Source: Periplaneta americana (taxonomy: Eukaryota; Arthropoda; Insecta; Blattodea; Blattidae). From it: a stretch of 64,000 bases of DNA. Location: assembly GCF_040183065.1 (NCBI RefSeq), contig NC_091132.1:162400602-162464601 (forward strand). Reading direction: 5' to 3'. How positions within the stretch are numbered: the first letter of the stretch is position 1; the number at the start of each line of letters is the position of its first letter. The notes beneath the pieces were generated by a model that was not told the DNA's origin, did no database searches, and saw only the letters and a program-made list of their open reading frames with translations. Below are positions 1-10,680 of this stretch, one piece after another. Made by a program: the position numbers and the translations under genes.

Positions 1-184
1 CAGCATTGTATTCTTCATCTGATATAATTTGGAACAATAACTCCAGACGTTTGAGATAGGCAGGGTGTGTAGCACGAATTCGGAAATGCATATAGAGTGT
101 CAGTTGGGAGGCTAGAGGGAAAAAGACCTTTGGGGAGGCCGAGACATAGATGGTAGGATAATATTGTAATAGATATGAGATAGT
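1..184 (+). mobile_element. LINE 3' tail fragment (RTE-like family L), copy 1
   Basis: This is the 3' coding end of a non-LTR retrotransposon, starting inside the window edge. It encodes the conserved C-terminal block with [10 protein letters not shown]-like and PLGRPR-like motifs, degraded here. It stops abruptly where a second copy starts near 185. The same family recurs at least ten more times in the window, usually with a (TAAG)n tail. RTE-like is inferred from the C-terminal motifs and the microsatellite tail. Confidence 0.75.
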
Positions 185-604
185 AACAGAGATTAAGGAT
201 ATTTGAGAATAAGGTTCTTAGGAAAATATTTGGGGCTAAGAGGGATGAAGTTACTGGAGAATGGAGAAAGTTACACACCACAGAACTGCACGCATTGCAT
301 TCTTCACCTGACATAATTAAGGAACGTTAAATCCAGACATTTGAGATGGGCAGGGCATGTAGCATGTATGGGCGAATCTACAAATGCATATAGAGTGTTA
401 GTTGGGAGGCTGGAGGGAAAAAGATCTTTGGAGAGGCCGAAACGTAGGTGGGAGGATAATATTAAAATGGATTTGAGGAAGGTGGGATATGATGATAGAG
501 ACTGGATTAATCTTGCTCAGGATAGGGACTGATGGCGGGCTCATTTGAAGGCGGCAATGAACCTCCGGGTTCCTTAAAAGCCAGGAAAGCCAGTAAGTAA
601 GTAA
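185..604 (+). mobile_element. LINE 3' tail (family L), copy 2, with (TAAG)n tail
   Basis: A 5'-truncated family L copy. It reads through FENKVLRKIFG-like, [23 protein letters not shown] and the terminal NLRVP block (at about 556-575) and ends in TAAG repeats at about 590-604. It is directly followed by a SINE. A nearly identical inverted copy of this LINE plus the adjoining SINE lies at 1227-1886. Confidence 0.8.
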
Positions 605-940
605 GTGTCAGTCCCGCGCCGTGGTCTGAGGCATCGCGTTATGTAATGCGCGCTTGTTCGAGTCCTCATGGGGGAAGAAATTTTCTCATGAAATTTCTGC
701 CAGTGGATGGGACCTGTGCCCACCCAGCATCGTGATGCACTTGACGAGCTATGATAAGTAGCGAAATCCGGTTGTGAATGCCAGCTATAACGGCTGGGAG
801 GATCATCGTGCTAACCACACGATACCTCCATTCTGGTTGGATGATCGTCCACCTCTGTTTCGGCATGTGGGCGTGAGGCCAGCAGCCGGCTGTTCGGACT
901 ATGCCCTTCACGGGCTGTAGCACCACAGATTATTATATTA
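605..940 (+). repeat. tRNA-headed SINE, family S1
   Basis: The head at about 607-672 resembles a tRNA gene, with an A-box-like stretch and a B box (GTTCGAGTCCT). The body runs through an ATCGTGCTAACCACACGATA motif and ends GCTGTAGCACCACAGATTATTA. Related copies are at 1227-1478 (part of the inverted duplication), 57948-58110 and probably 30125-30300. Confidence 0.75.
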
Positions 941-1107
941 AGTAAGTGTTAGGTGAAATATCTTCACAGATGAATGCCAAATCCGAGAACGTTTGTTGCT
1001 GTGATACAACGAGTGATTAAGACTGGTTATGTGATTTCAACCTGTACAAATCTAAGTCTGCAGTTACTAGCCTACGTTCTTGTGTTATAAAGTTTATTTT
1101 ATTTTCT

Positions 1108-2005
1108 TATTTGTTCTGCATACTATTGATTACTACCCAAGTTCAAATGCATTTCGTTTTTATTTATTGTAGTGTAATTCAGCTGAAAGTATGGGTATGT
1201 TAATGCATTTTTTTATCATTCAAAAAGGACGATCATCCAACCAGAATGGAGGTATCGTGTGGTTAGCACGATGATCCTCCCAGCCGTTATAGCTGGCATT
1301 CACAACCGGATTTCGCTACTTATCATAGCTCGTCAAGTGCATCACGATGCTGGGTGGGCACAGGTCCCATCCACTGGCAGAAATTTCATGAGAAAATTTC
1401 TTCCCCCATGAGGACTCGAACAAGCGCGCATTACATAACGCGATGCCTCAGACCACGGCGCGGGACTGACACTTACTTACTGGCTTTTCTGGCTTTTAAG
1501 GAACCCGGAGGTTCATTGCCGCCTTCAAATGAGCCCGCCATCAGTCCCTATCCTGAGCAAGATTAATCCAGCCTCTATCATCATATCCCACCTTCCTCAA
1601 ATCCATTTTAATATTATCCTCCCACCTAGTTTCCGCCTCTCCAAAGATCTTTTTCCCTCCAGCCTCCCAACTAACACTATATGCATTTCTAGATTCGTCC
1701 ATACATGCTACATGCCCTGCCCATCTCAAATGTCTGGATTTAATGTTCCTAATTATGTCAGGTGAAGAATGCAATGCGTGCAGTTCTGTGTTGTGTAACT
1801 TTCTCCATTCTCCAGTAACTTCATCCCTCTTAGTCCCAAATATTTTCCTAAGAACCTTATTCTCAAACATCCTTAATCTCTGTTAGTATTTGTTCTGCGT
1901 ACTATTGATTACTACCCAAGTTCAAATGCATTTCGTTTTTATTTATTGTAGTGTAATTCAGCTGAAAGTATGGGTATGTTAATGCATTTTTTTATCATTC
2001 AAAAA
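1108..2005. repeat. 119-bp direct repeats flanking an inverted copy
   Basis: Positions 1108-1226 and 1887-2005 are the same 119-bp sequence with about one mismatch (CATA versus CGTA near the start). Between them lies the inverted LINE+SINE copy 1227-1886. The direct repeat is far longer than an ordinary target-site duplication, which points to a replication template switch. Confidence 0.85.
1227..1886 (-). repeat. Inverted copy of 184-850 (LINE L + SINE S1)
   Basis: The reverse complement of this segment matches 184-850 almost base for base. The SINE part looks identical, and the LINE part differs by a few substitutions and one TAAG unit. It ends exactly where the left copy's LINE begins, and it starts partway through the SINE. 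The arms are about 660 bp and separated by 376 bp, so a transcript across both could fold into a long hairpin. Confidence 0.9.
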
Positions 2006-2346
2006 ATCTTAATGAAATAGGCCTACTTACCTTTTGTTCAATCAGAATTTAAAAGTTATCTTTAAGTATTCGTTTTATTTACTTTATTTGTAAAAATAAC
2101 AGGGCCTGTATGAATTGTTGTCTTTAGATAGCACTGTGATCTACAAATCAGTTGTTATCGATCACCTCCTCGCTGAAAGGCATTTTGATGGAAGTAGAAG
2201 CAAATCCTATGCTTATTATCATCGCATTAGGCTTCGTACTTCCTCAGCTATAAACAAAGCATTATGCTTTTGCAATGTATCCACTTTCAATCTCAATTGA
2301 AATATATACTTTTATTGATATCTATTACTTACTTACTTATAGTTTT
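2006..2346. other. Unassigned AT-rich stretch
   Basis: No gene recognised. The last 40 bases hold a duplicated ATTGATATCTATTACTTA unit next to the tail of the following LINE. Confidence 0.5.
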
Positions 2347-2362
2347 ATTGATATCTATTACT

Positions 2363-3066
2363 TATTTACTTACTTATGGTTTTTAAGGAACCCAGAGGTT
2401 CATTGCCGCCCTCACATAAGCCTGCCTTCAGTCCCTATCCTGAGCAAGATTAATCCAGTCTCTATCATCATATCCCACTTCCCTCAAATCCACTTGAATT
2501 TTATCCTCCCATCTACATCTCGGCCTCCCCAAAGGTCTTTTTCCCTCCAGCCTCCCAACTAACACTCTATATGCATTTCTGGATTCGCCTATATGTTCTA
2601 CATGCCGCACCCATCTCAAACTTCTGGATTTAATATTCCTAATTATGTCAGGTGAAGAATACAATGCGTGCAGTTCTGCTTTGTGTAACTTTCTCCTGTA
2701 ACTTCATCCCTCTTAGCCCCAAATATTTTGCTAAGCACCTTGTTCTCAAACACCCTTAACTTCTGTTTTCTGTCTCAAAGTGAGAGTCCAAGTTTCAGAA
2801 CCATACAGAACAACCGGTAATATAACTGTTTTTATAAATTCTAACTTTCAGATATTTTGACACCAGGATAAAAGCTTCTCAACCGAACAATAACACGCAT
2901 TTCCCATATTAATCTGCGTTTAATTTCCTCCCGAGTATCATTTATGTTTGTCACTGTTGCTCCAAGATATTTGAATTTTTCCACCTCTTCAGAGGATAAA
3001 TTTCCAATTTTTTATATTTCCATTTCGTACAATATTCTGGTCACGAGACATAATCATATACTTTGT
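2363..3066 (-). mobile_element. LINE 3' fragment (family L) with 16-bp target duplication
   Basis: A reverse-strand family L copy. It covers the end of the reverse transcriptase through the terminal block, with an AAGT-type tail at its left end. ATTGATATCTRTTACT occurs at 2347-2362 and again at 3067-3082, a clean target-site duplication showing insertion by target-primed reverse transcription. Confidence 0.85.
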
Positions 3067-3372
3067 ATTGATATCTGTTACTAGTTCAAATTAATGCAGT
3101 TATATCCCTTTCACTCTGTATAGGCGTAATGTGAAATTGACTCCGATACAAATTTGGCTATATTTTATTCATGCTCCTAAGTGACGTGACGTATGATGCT
3201 TTTAAAATCTTTTACCCATTTTTCCTTCAATCATTTCCATAATTCCTCTCCTGTGTTGCAAGTAGTATTGAAGCACTGGCATGCAGACCCAGAGTGCAAC
3301 CTGTAACACTTCTGATCAGCTTCTGTCACATTGGAATATATTACTCATTCATTATTCGTCTATGTTCTGCAG

Positions 3373-3510
3373 GAAGGAAAGTTTTTGGATCTGGACATAA
3401 GTAGGATAAAGGAGGAATGCATGGACGACAGCTGCGATCACAATCCAGAGATAAGATTTGAAGAAATTATGTTGCCCAATAATTTAGCCATAGTGAAGTG
3501 TGAAGCCAAG
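3373..3510 (+). CDS. Gene A, acidic N-terminal exon of C2H2 zinc-finger protein
   Basis: An internal coding exon of 138 nt (46 codons, phase 0 to 0). It is bounded by a TTCTGCAG acceptor and an AAG|GTGAGT donor. The peptide starts EGKFLDLDISRIKEECMDD and ends AIVKCEAK. It contains two [hydrophobic]-K-x-E motifs (IKEE, VKCE) of the kind used as SUMO acceptor sites, and a third (IRFE) where the Lys is replaced. The exon has the same length and phase as 38505-38642 of gene B and clearly similar residues (x-KxEC-x-D-x-SCD). The preceding exon with the start codon is outside the window. No domain is recognised beyond the motif string; the zinc-finger assignment comes from in-phase joining to 6275-6357 and 9681-10680. 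Confidence 0.82.
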
Positions 3511-4524
3511 GTGAGTTGAGCATCTGCTATGGGATTGAAACTGGACTGGACGCTGTTGGAATGCTTTCGTTACGTACTAAATCCAGAGATGCTATAACTG
3601 TGATCATCTTTGCTAAGAACGTGATGCTTATTATTATCGTTTCGCAGCTAATTCTAATTGCAGAAAATAGAATTTCGATCATTTTCTATAAAAAGATGAC
3701 AAAAAATATGGAAGGCAAGAATTCCGTCAATTCAATGTCATGTACTGGGGGACTCTCATTTAAAAATAGTTCTTTTTTTAATTGTATGTACGTTATTTAT
3801 TATACTTTTAATCAAAGCTGCATGTTGAAATTGTAATTAACTATTTCAATACCCAAATAATTTCCATTCCCTTTCTTTTTGGCGAAATTTTAAATTAAAT
3901 CTCTAGTCGTCTCCACTGTCACTTTTCATCTTAACCTCGTTGATGTGAACAGTCGATCATGTCTTTCTTCAGTATCCAGGAGACGTTGGTGAGCTTATGT
4001 GCATGCGTGTCTTGCGTACTCTTCCGTACATGCCTCAATCCACGGACTATTTCTGACCATTTCGAACCCGTGTCAAAGCTTGTTGGAACGCCTGACTGCA
4101 GTACATGTTTCCGGTTCAGGACTGGTTCGGATTGTGTTGGAATGCTTTTTCTGTACTGGACATGCTCATGACGGTTCTTGACTGCTGTTGGAACGAACCT
4201 ATAGTTGATGAATCAAATATTATTACACACAGAAGGAATAGTCTTAACTAGTTGCTTAAAGCTTTTTTTTTCATTTGAAGTAGCGGTAACACAAATTCAC
4301 AACTATTCAGTAATTATGTACATTTATTTATAATATAGAAAAATAATGTTTTTTTTTTTCTTTTTGTGATTTTTAATCTAATGGTCTCTATTAATAATTC
4401 TGCAGTCTGCTGCAAAACTCTAACCTCAAATCTCAGGAAAATGAATTCCTTTGATATATTCTACCAACTTAAGAAAATGAACTATCTTTGTTTTCCATAC
4501 AGTTTCAATATATAGGTAATAATT

Positions 4525-4749
4525 GAAGGATTCAGAGCCAAAGTGGACCAAGCGCCATTTCTTAAAAATGGAGAAAGCAAGGGTTAAAGTTAAGTGAATA
4601 CCATAGTTTAATGAAGATTGACATATCATTTAGTTAAATTGCTGTATGTTTCCATTCAATTATGATGGTAACTTCATTTTACCCTTGTTTTCTAGGTTTT
4701 AAGAAATGACGATTGGCCCAGTATGGCTCTGAACCTTTCAATTTCGTTA
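4525..4749. mobile_element. Short TIR MITE (family M1)
   Basis: The ends are inverted repeats, GAAGGATTCAGAGCCA on the left and TGGCTCTGAACCTTTC on the right, and the interior is loosely self-complementary. AATT flanks both ends and may be the target duplication. A second copy, split by later insertions, lies at 39554-41191. It carries no coding capacity. Confidence 0.7.
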
Positions 4750-5081
4750 ATTTTGAAGATGTTATTGTCTGTAAGCAGTTCCTTTAAGCCTTCACTCGCA
4801 ACGGAAATTTAAACTTTCCTCTAGTGCACGGCTATCAGGAATTTTAAGATCGTGAGCGAGAAAAATGCAGTAGTTCAAAGTCACTTGAAAACGTTACTAA
4901 GTTTTAAAAATTTCACTTAATACTGATTGAGCTTCTGAAATTAATATTATGTAGTCCACATTACCTTAAAAATTTAATTAGTTAGATATGCCTCGGCGCA
5001 GGGACCAACATCGTAAATGTGGAAAAAAAAAAAAAAACACTCTATTTTTCTTTCCTTTTTTTATGTATTTATTTATCCATT

Positions 5082-5246
5082 TATCCATCCATAATCCATC
5101 CATCCATCCATCCAACTATACATCCATCCATCCATCTATACATCCATCCAACTATCCATCCATCCATCCATTCATCTGTCTGTCTGTCTGTCTGTCCGTC
5201 CGTCCGTCCGTCCGTCTATCTATCTATCCATCCATCCATCTATGTA
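5082..5246 (+). repeat. Compound tetranucleotide microsatellite
   Basis: Runs of CCAT change in order to CTGT, then CCGT, then CTAT and back to CCAT. Reading frames across it translate as Ser/Ile/His/Pro or Ser/Val/Cys/Leu repeats and are not genes. Confidence 0.9.
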
Positions 5247-5457
5247 TTTATCTATTTGTTTATTTGTACCCCAACGAGTATCATTCATATGTAGGGCCTA
5301 GAAAAGAACACATACATATGTTGTACAGTGTAATTTAAAAAGTCATGAAACTACAGTCTGTGGAAAACATGCAGTATCTCAAGAATTAAAGAAAGAAAGC
5401 GAAATGAGAATGAACAAAGTTTGAAACCATAAAATAAATAACTCAACTGAGAATTAA

Positions 5458-6006
5458 GGAGTTAGATACAATTTACAGCAATAAAATTTTGAAAATAATC
5501 AACACTTTTTTTCTCCATTACTGTATCTTGTGCAATAATGAAAATTAATATGTGTAAAACACTGTCCTTCTGCTATATAGAAAACATATTTTTACGATTT
5601 AAAAATAATTATTTACATTTTTTTTTTTTTCAAAATTCAGTTCACTGTGCAGTGATGAAACATTTCCCACGTAACTCAAAACTATCCAACATTCTGTGAT
5701 GCAATTTTTGTGTGTATTTATGCATGTCATATCTACAGTATGATACAAGATCACTTCTCTACCTTTGATAGATTGCATGATAAAAAAATTAATTCCTTTA
5801 AAAATTGTCAAATATCAGTTTTCTTGTAACAAAAAATTTAAAAAAATAATATTTATTAAAGAATGTAGGTGAAAGAGCATGATATTGTAAACATGAGTTT
5901 CAGCAGTAAAATAAAAGAAAGAGAACATGAAACAATTAACAAGCTTATGAGTAATTAGGGAAATGCTTCATCACTGCACAGTGAACTATCACCATTATGA
6001 ATTTTG

Positions 6007-6037
<31 letters not shown>

Positions 6038-6057
6038 TATTTTAAATCGTAAAAATA
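5458..6057. mobile_element. TTAA-type non-autonomous element, right end lost
   Basis: It begins at TTAA (5454-5457) with GGAGTTAGATACAATTTACAG, the degenerate terminal sequence of the better element at 12596-13592. Interior inverted segments at about 5585-5660 and 5955-6057 each contain a TTCACTGTGCAGTGA palindrome. An (AT)n run lies at 6010-6041. The right terminal repeat expected from the 12.6 kb copy is missing. Confidence 0.65.
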
Positions 6058-6274
6058 CTTACTTTTCAATAACCTTGTACTTTTTGAGCTATCTTGATAA
6101 TTGTAGATGTAGTAAAATACTGGCTGTAATCCCTCAAGTACTTCTTCATATATTATATATTTTCCCATTTTTATAGCCGTCTGTTCGGCTTATATTACAC
6201 TTGTAGATTTATATTTTATTTCTAACCAAAAATCGTACATTCGTCTACATTATTCTCCTATCTATTATTTGCAG

Positions 6275-6357
6275 GAAGAGACATTTGGCATGGCTACACT
6301 AAAAGAGGAGAATATGCTGGAACGTGCGACAGAGGAATCTGATGTCTTGACTGAGAG
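6275..6357 (+). CDS. Gene A, second linker exon of C2H2 zinc-finger protein
   Basis: An 83-nt exon (phase 0 to 2) between a TATTTGCAG acceptor and a GAGAG|GTGAGT donor. The peptide is EETFGMATLKEEN followed by MLERATEESDVLTE, plus two bases of a split codon. It contains one LKEE motif. Length, phase and the terminal ..TE/SE-R boundary match exon 41497-41579 of gene B exactly. The split codon completes as AGC (Ser) with the first base at 9681, which keeps the finger exon in frame. Confidence 0.82.
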
Positions 6358-6967
6358 GTGAGTATTGGCGCATGTTTTCATTTTTTGTTTGTTTCGCTGG
6401 TTCAAGTAAATGATGACGTAGAGCATGACTCTTACGTGTTATAATGCATAGCAAGATGACTGCAATGTCTCTTGTAACTCTCGATCAATGCTACTTCTGG
6501 CTATGGCAGCATTAGTAATGCAATAGATAAGTGCTGATATGTTGTAGTGAATAAACCTTGAAATCCTTTTCAAATGTTTAAAAGCTATAATATTAATGTG
6601 CCGTGTTACAAGAGGTTTAATTCTTCATCAATTCTTTGGATGGGGAAAGAATTGGTTTAAATAATTGTTACAATAAGAGTTTAAATTTGCTGTAGATGAC
6701 GTCATATTGGCAGAAGTGTATTTGCAATCGTTTTATTTACGTTTTATTTCGTAGTGATGATTTGTCTTGTCATTTTCGAGGAATGGAATTTCAATATATA
6801 GTAGAAGATTGGAGTTCTTTCGCAGATATTCTATGCGAAATGCATTATTGTACAGTGTGTCTGCAGAAACATTCCGGGTTTATAAGCTGCTATAATTCTG
6901 TCACTATGTGTTTTACGAAATTCATACCGATATTATTAGAAAGACTATTGTTTTAAATTATATAACT

Positions 6968-7858
6968 CTTGAGATTGTCTCTAACTTTAGATATCTTGGC
7001 TCGATTCTTACTGACGATAACAATATGTTAACATAGATTAAGGGGAAAATTGCTATTGGTAATCGATGTCTTAGAGCATTAGATAGAATCATAAGAGCTA
7101 GTTATATCACAAGAAGGGTTAAAGTGAGAATTTATAAGACTATCATCAAACGTACAGTTGCTTTTGGAAGCGAAACTTGGACCCTACCTGAAGAGCAATA
7201 ACTATCTTAAACACTTGGGAAAGGAACATTTTAAGAAAAATTTATGGTCCTGTTTATGATAAGGGAGTGTGGAGAATCAGAACTAATTCTGAATTACAAG
7301 TATTATACAATGATACAAATATTGTCATCATCATCATCATCATCATCATCATCAGTAGCTATGAGGGTTTAGGCCATTTGGCCTGTTCCTTCTCAGGTGA
7401 AAAGCTGGTCTCTCCATCGCTTTTTCGGGCGTCCACGATCTCTGTATCCAAGGGGTCTGTAATTTAATAATCTCCTGGGTAGTTTATCATTTGGCATCCG
7501 TAGAAACATGCTCATGCCAGTTCCCCGATACTTGCGGATTGTCTCTGTAATGACTGCGATATTTAGTTCTTGTCAGATGTCTTCATTATATTTATGGTCA
7601 TAGAGAGTGTAGCCTGCTAGTGGTCTTAGTAATCTCATCTCAGCTGCTTCTATTCTTTTCAGTAGACTAGTTGTTAGAGTCCAAGTTTCTGTTCCATATA
7701 GCAAAAATATGGCTGGATGATGTCCAAGATGATCTTGTCAAGGCAGGAATTTGGAGGTGGAGGCAGAGAGGGTTTGATAGAGAGGATTAAGTGAAGATTC
7801 TTAAGGAGGTCAGGGCTAAACTAAAAGGGCTGTAGGACCACAGATGATCATCATCATT
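6968..7858 (+). mobile_element. LINE C-terminal remnant (second RTE-like family), split by another LINE
   Basis: The + strand encodes a decayed C-terminal block (FRYLGSILTDDNN, VRIYKTIIK, then ELQVLYND) up to about 7324. It resumes at about 7716 with WLDDVQDDLVKAGI and ends at GGCTGTAGGACCACAGATGATC with a short GAT/ATC tail. About 60 codons expected between the halves are not seen. Stops are present, so it is a dead copy. Confidence 0.7.
7325..7715 (-). mobile_element. LINE 3' fragment inserted in opposite orientation
   Basis: The reverse strand encodes LRPLAGYTLYDHKYNEDI, YRGTGMSMFLRMPNDKLP and GYRDRGRPKKRW, the end of an RTE-like polyprotein. Its (GAT)n 3' tail lies at 7325-7354. AAATATT on the left and AAAATAT on the right flank it and may be the target duplication. 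Confidence 0.7.
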
Positions 7859-7970
7859 AGAAAGAACAGCTTACAGAATTTCAGGAAATGTCTAATTGAT
7901 CATTGTTCACCGAAACAGATGGCAGCACAAGAATAAAAGAAAAAAAACGCCGTTCCGCTATTTCTCTTGT

Positions 7971-7973
<3 letters not shown>

Positions 7974-8017
<44 letters not shown>

Positions 8018-8540
8018 TATTTAACCTGCCAGAGTTAAGGCCATAAGGCCTTCTCTAACACTCAACCAGGAGTAAAAACTGCGTTACAAAAACACTACAA
8101 ATTTACAAAGTACACTACAGTTGTACACACAAAACTGAATAAGATAATATTAGTAAAATGTAAACAACAAGTAAGTAGAATCAGACATAATATATAACAT
8201 ACAGAAAGAAAGGAGAAAGCAGAATAAAATGTGAACAGCAAGTCAAAATAAATGAGACATACAAAGTATAAAAAATAAGACAATTATTGATAATAATAAT
8301 AATAATAGTAGTAGTAGTAGTAATAATAAAATAGTGCAGTGCAAAGCATACAATGAATACAATATTTTTAAGTACACACAGTAAGGAAAATTATGATTAT
8401 ATATAGCTCAACTTATCACATTATACATTACACCATTATCGGAAAATATGAAAACAAAAATATAAAATAAGTTAAATATCACTAGAACAGAAAAAAATGT
8501 GAATATGTGGTAACATGCAATACAACACTTGTCATAATAG
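7974..8540. repeat. (TAA)n microsatellites and adjoining repeat body
   Basis: (TAA)n at 7974-8013 is followed by a GAGTTATTTAACCTGCCAGA segment reading like an interspersed repeat end, and by a second TAA/TAG run at 8289-8329. The rest is A-rich with no coding signal. Confidence 0.6.
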
Positions 8541-8672
8541 TAAGTTAGTTTGGCAACTCATCATAATTAAGGTATTGTTGGATATAAGTAAATTGCGTTA
8601 AATGATCTAAATGTTAAATTTTCAAGTCTTTGTAAATTCTGCAGCATTTACTGTAGAGGGTTATTTAGGTTA

Positions 8673-9180
8673 TGGCGAATCCACAGGAACGTAGTTGATG
8701 TATATTGGAATATCATAGTAGTCGGAGCATAATAAGAGTACGGCATGCTTTCAGACGGAATTTTCATTATGAGGCACCTACCGACAAGATGATTCTGAAG
8801 TGTTGTAGAGATTTTGTACAGCATGGATGCATATGTGATAAAACGAAAGGCCATTCAGGGAAACTACCTGTCAGTGCTGAAACTGTAGCAGAACAGGTGC
8901 GGGAGGCGTTTGTACATAGTCTTCGAACGTCTGTGCGTAGAGCTAGCCTGCAATTAAACATTTCTAAATCCACCATTTCCAAGGTCATATGTTCTCGTCT
9001 ACGATTTCACCCCTACAAACAGCAATTAGTGCATAAGTTGAAACCTGATGACCATGCAAAAGACGTGTTTTCTGTGAAAATTGATTGACACTAATGGTGG
9101 ATGAAGACCTTTCAGTCAAATTCATTTTTAGTGACGAGGCAACGTTCCACGCCAATTGAAAAGTAAACAAGCACAATTCA
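8673..9180 (+). pseudogene. Tc1/mariner-type transposase remnant
   Basis: From an ATG at 8673 (MANPQER) the + strand reads the usual helix-turn-helix N-terminus: HSSRSIIRVRHAFRRNFH, then VAEQVREAFVHSLRTSVRRA, STISKVICSRLRFHPYKQQL and the first catalytic-Asp region FIFSDEATFH at about 9121-9150. A stop interrupts it near 8694, there is frame loss around 9085, and it ends before the second and third Asp. It is related to but distinct from 58790-59885. Confidence 0.75.
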
Positions 9181-9439
9181 CACAGACTTGAAAATTTAAC
9201 ATCGGATCATTTAACACAATTTGCTTATATCACTTTAATGAGAAGCGAAATAAGGGAAAGGGCGTTTTTCTTTTTCTTTTTATGCTGCCGTCTGTTGTTT
9301 CGGTCAACAATGATCAATTACGGATTTCCTGAAATTCTTTGAGCTGTTCTTTGTAATGTCACTGGTATGAATTTCGTAAAACACATTGTGACAGCATTAT
9401 AGCAGTTTATAACCCCAGAATTTTTCTGCGGACATATTT

Positions 9440-9560
9440 TATATCAATAATTTCGTGGGAAAAATTGTTTCGGGGCCGGGCATCGGACCCGGGACCCTTT
9501 GTTAAACGCACCAACACTCTACCAACTGAGGTACCCGGAAACTCTACCAGACACTGATCC
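9440..9560 (-). repeat. tRNA-related SINE head, family S5
   Basis: The reverse strand reads a tRNA-like GGTACCTCAGTTGGTAGAGT followed by a B box and GCCCGGCCCCG. The same unit, in a better copy, is at 63228-63640. It lies about 120 bp before the gene A finger exon. Confidence 0.65.
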
Positions 9561-9680
9561 AATACTATATATCAGTTTGTAGTGTGACAATTTATTGCAT
9601 TACACAATTTCTTGTGATCTTGATTATTTTTGTTGTCTGGATATTAGCAGTTTTTACTAATGAGATCTTTCTTATTACAG

Positions 9681-10680
9681 CATATTCTACATTGACGGGA
9701 TTCGAGGATCGCAGACGAAACAACCAAGTTTCGAAAATTGTCTCTCTTCAGTGAACCCTTGTTCCGAAAGTGCGCTTGAATCTGAGATTTCCGACCACAT
9801 GCGTAGTAGAAAGGACAATTTGCTGTCTCAGTCTGCCCATCACACTGATAATTGGGATACCTATGCAGAATGTTTCTCAAAAACTGAAAATCTCTCACAC
9901 ACTGGTGAAAAGTCATTCACATGTGCTACCTGTGGTAAAAATTTCAGAGATCGTTGCTGTTTAAACACTCATATACGCGCGCCCAATGCCGAAAAGCCAT
10001 TCGAATGCGATAGTTGTGGAGAACGTCCCTCACAATCGGGTAATCTCCAAACCAATGAAACAACGCACAATGCCGAAAAGCGTTTCAAATGTGATACCTG
10101 TGGTAAATGTTTCAAAGCTATTTCTCTTTTAAATACTCATTTACGCACGCACACTGGCGAAAAGCCATTTAAATGCGATACTTGTGGGAAGTGTTTCACA
10201 CAAGCGGGAACTCTCCGATTACATGAACGCTCACACATTGGCGAAAAACCTTTCAAATGTGATACTTGTGGGAAGCTTTTCACTGTTTTGTGGTCTCTTA
10301 CAAATCATGTACGCACGCACACGGGTGAAAAGCCATTCAAATGCAATAACTGTGGTAAATGTTTTTCAAGACTTTGTAATCTTAGAAGACATGAACGCAC
10401 CCACACTGGCGAAAAGCCTTTCAAATGTGATTATTGTGGAAAGAATTTCGCAGTATCTGAACATCTCAGAACTCACGTACGCACTCACACTGGTGAGAAG
10501 CCGTTCAGATGCGATAGTTGCGGAAAATATTTCTCTCATTTAAGTTCTTACAAAATTCATATTCGCATGCATACTGGCGAAAAGCCATACAAATGTGTTA
10601 CCTGTTCAAAACGTTTCTCAGGGTTGACTGCTCTCAAAATTCATATACGCACGCACACTGGCGAAAAGCCATTGAAATGA
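9681..10680 (+). CDS. Gene A, C2H2 zinc-finger exon
   Basis: The terminal coding exon of a probable nuclear DNA-binding protein. The acceptor is CTTATTACAG. The first base completes a Ser codon from exon 6275-6357, and the frame then runs 332 codons to TGA at 10678-10680. After about 70 residues of non-finger sequence come nine finger units. The first two are degenerate: unit 1 (FTCATCGKNF) lacks its last His, and unit 2 (FECDSCGERP) lost a zinc ligand. Seven intact C-x2-C-x12-H-x3-H fingers follow from about 10090, joined by TGEKP linkers. The stop falls where finger 10 should begin: KPLK is followed by TGA in place of the TGC of the first Cys, and decayed finger sequence continues downstream. 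With the two upstream exons the visible protein is about 406 residues; a start exon like gene B's would make about 438. The DNA target is unknown. Confidence 0.9.

Larger units (their letters stand above)
3511..6274 (+). other. Gene A intron (2.8 kb)
   Basis: Intron between the 138-nt and 83-nt exons. It holds a MITE (4525-4749), a compound tetranucleotide repeat (5082-5246) and a TTAA-type element (5458-6057). The parts 3511-4524 and 4750-5080 show nothing I recognise. Confidence 0.7.
7860..9348. mobile_element. DNA element with about 100-bp terminal inverted repeats
   Basis: Sequence 7860-7967 is the inverted complement of about 9245-9348. Both contain AAAGAACAGCT, AGAATTTCAGGAAAT and AATTGATCATTGTT in order. 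The interior holds (TAA)n repeats, an unassigned repeat body and a mariner-like transposase remnant. Whether that remnant is its own gene or a later insertion cannot be settled by eye. Confidence 0.65.
6358..9680 (+). other. Gene A intron before the finger exon (3.3 kb)
   Basis: It contains the opposed LINE tails (6968-7858), a long-TIR element with a mariner remnant (7860-9348) and a tRNA-related SINE (9440-9560). The first 600 bases show nothing recognisable. Confidence 0.7.

Noticed and set aside
5019-5338. Ser/Ile/His/Pro-rich open frames of 91-116 codons
   Set aside because: They translate the tetranucleotide microsatellite in several frames; no start context or homology.
10184-10543. 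119-codon frame overlapping the gene A fingers
   Set aside because: An out-of-frame shadow of the repeated finger DNA.
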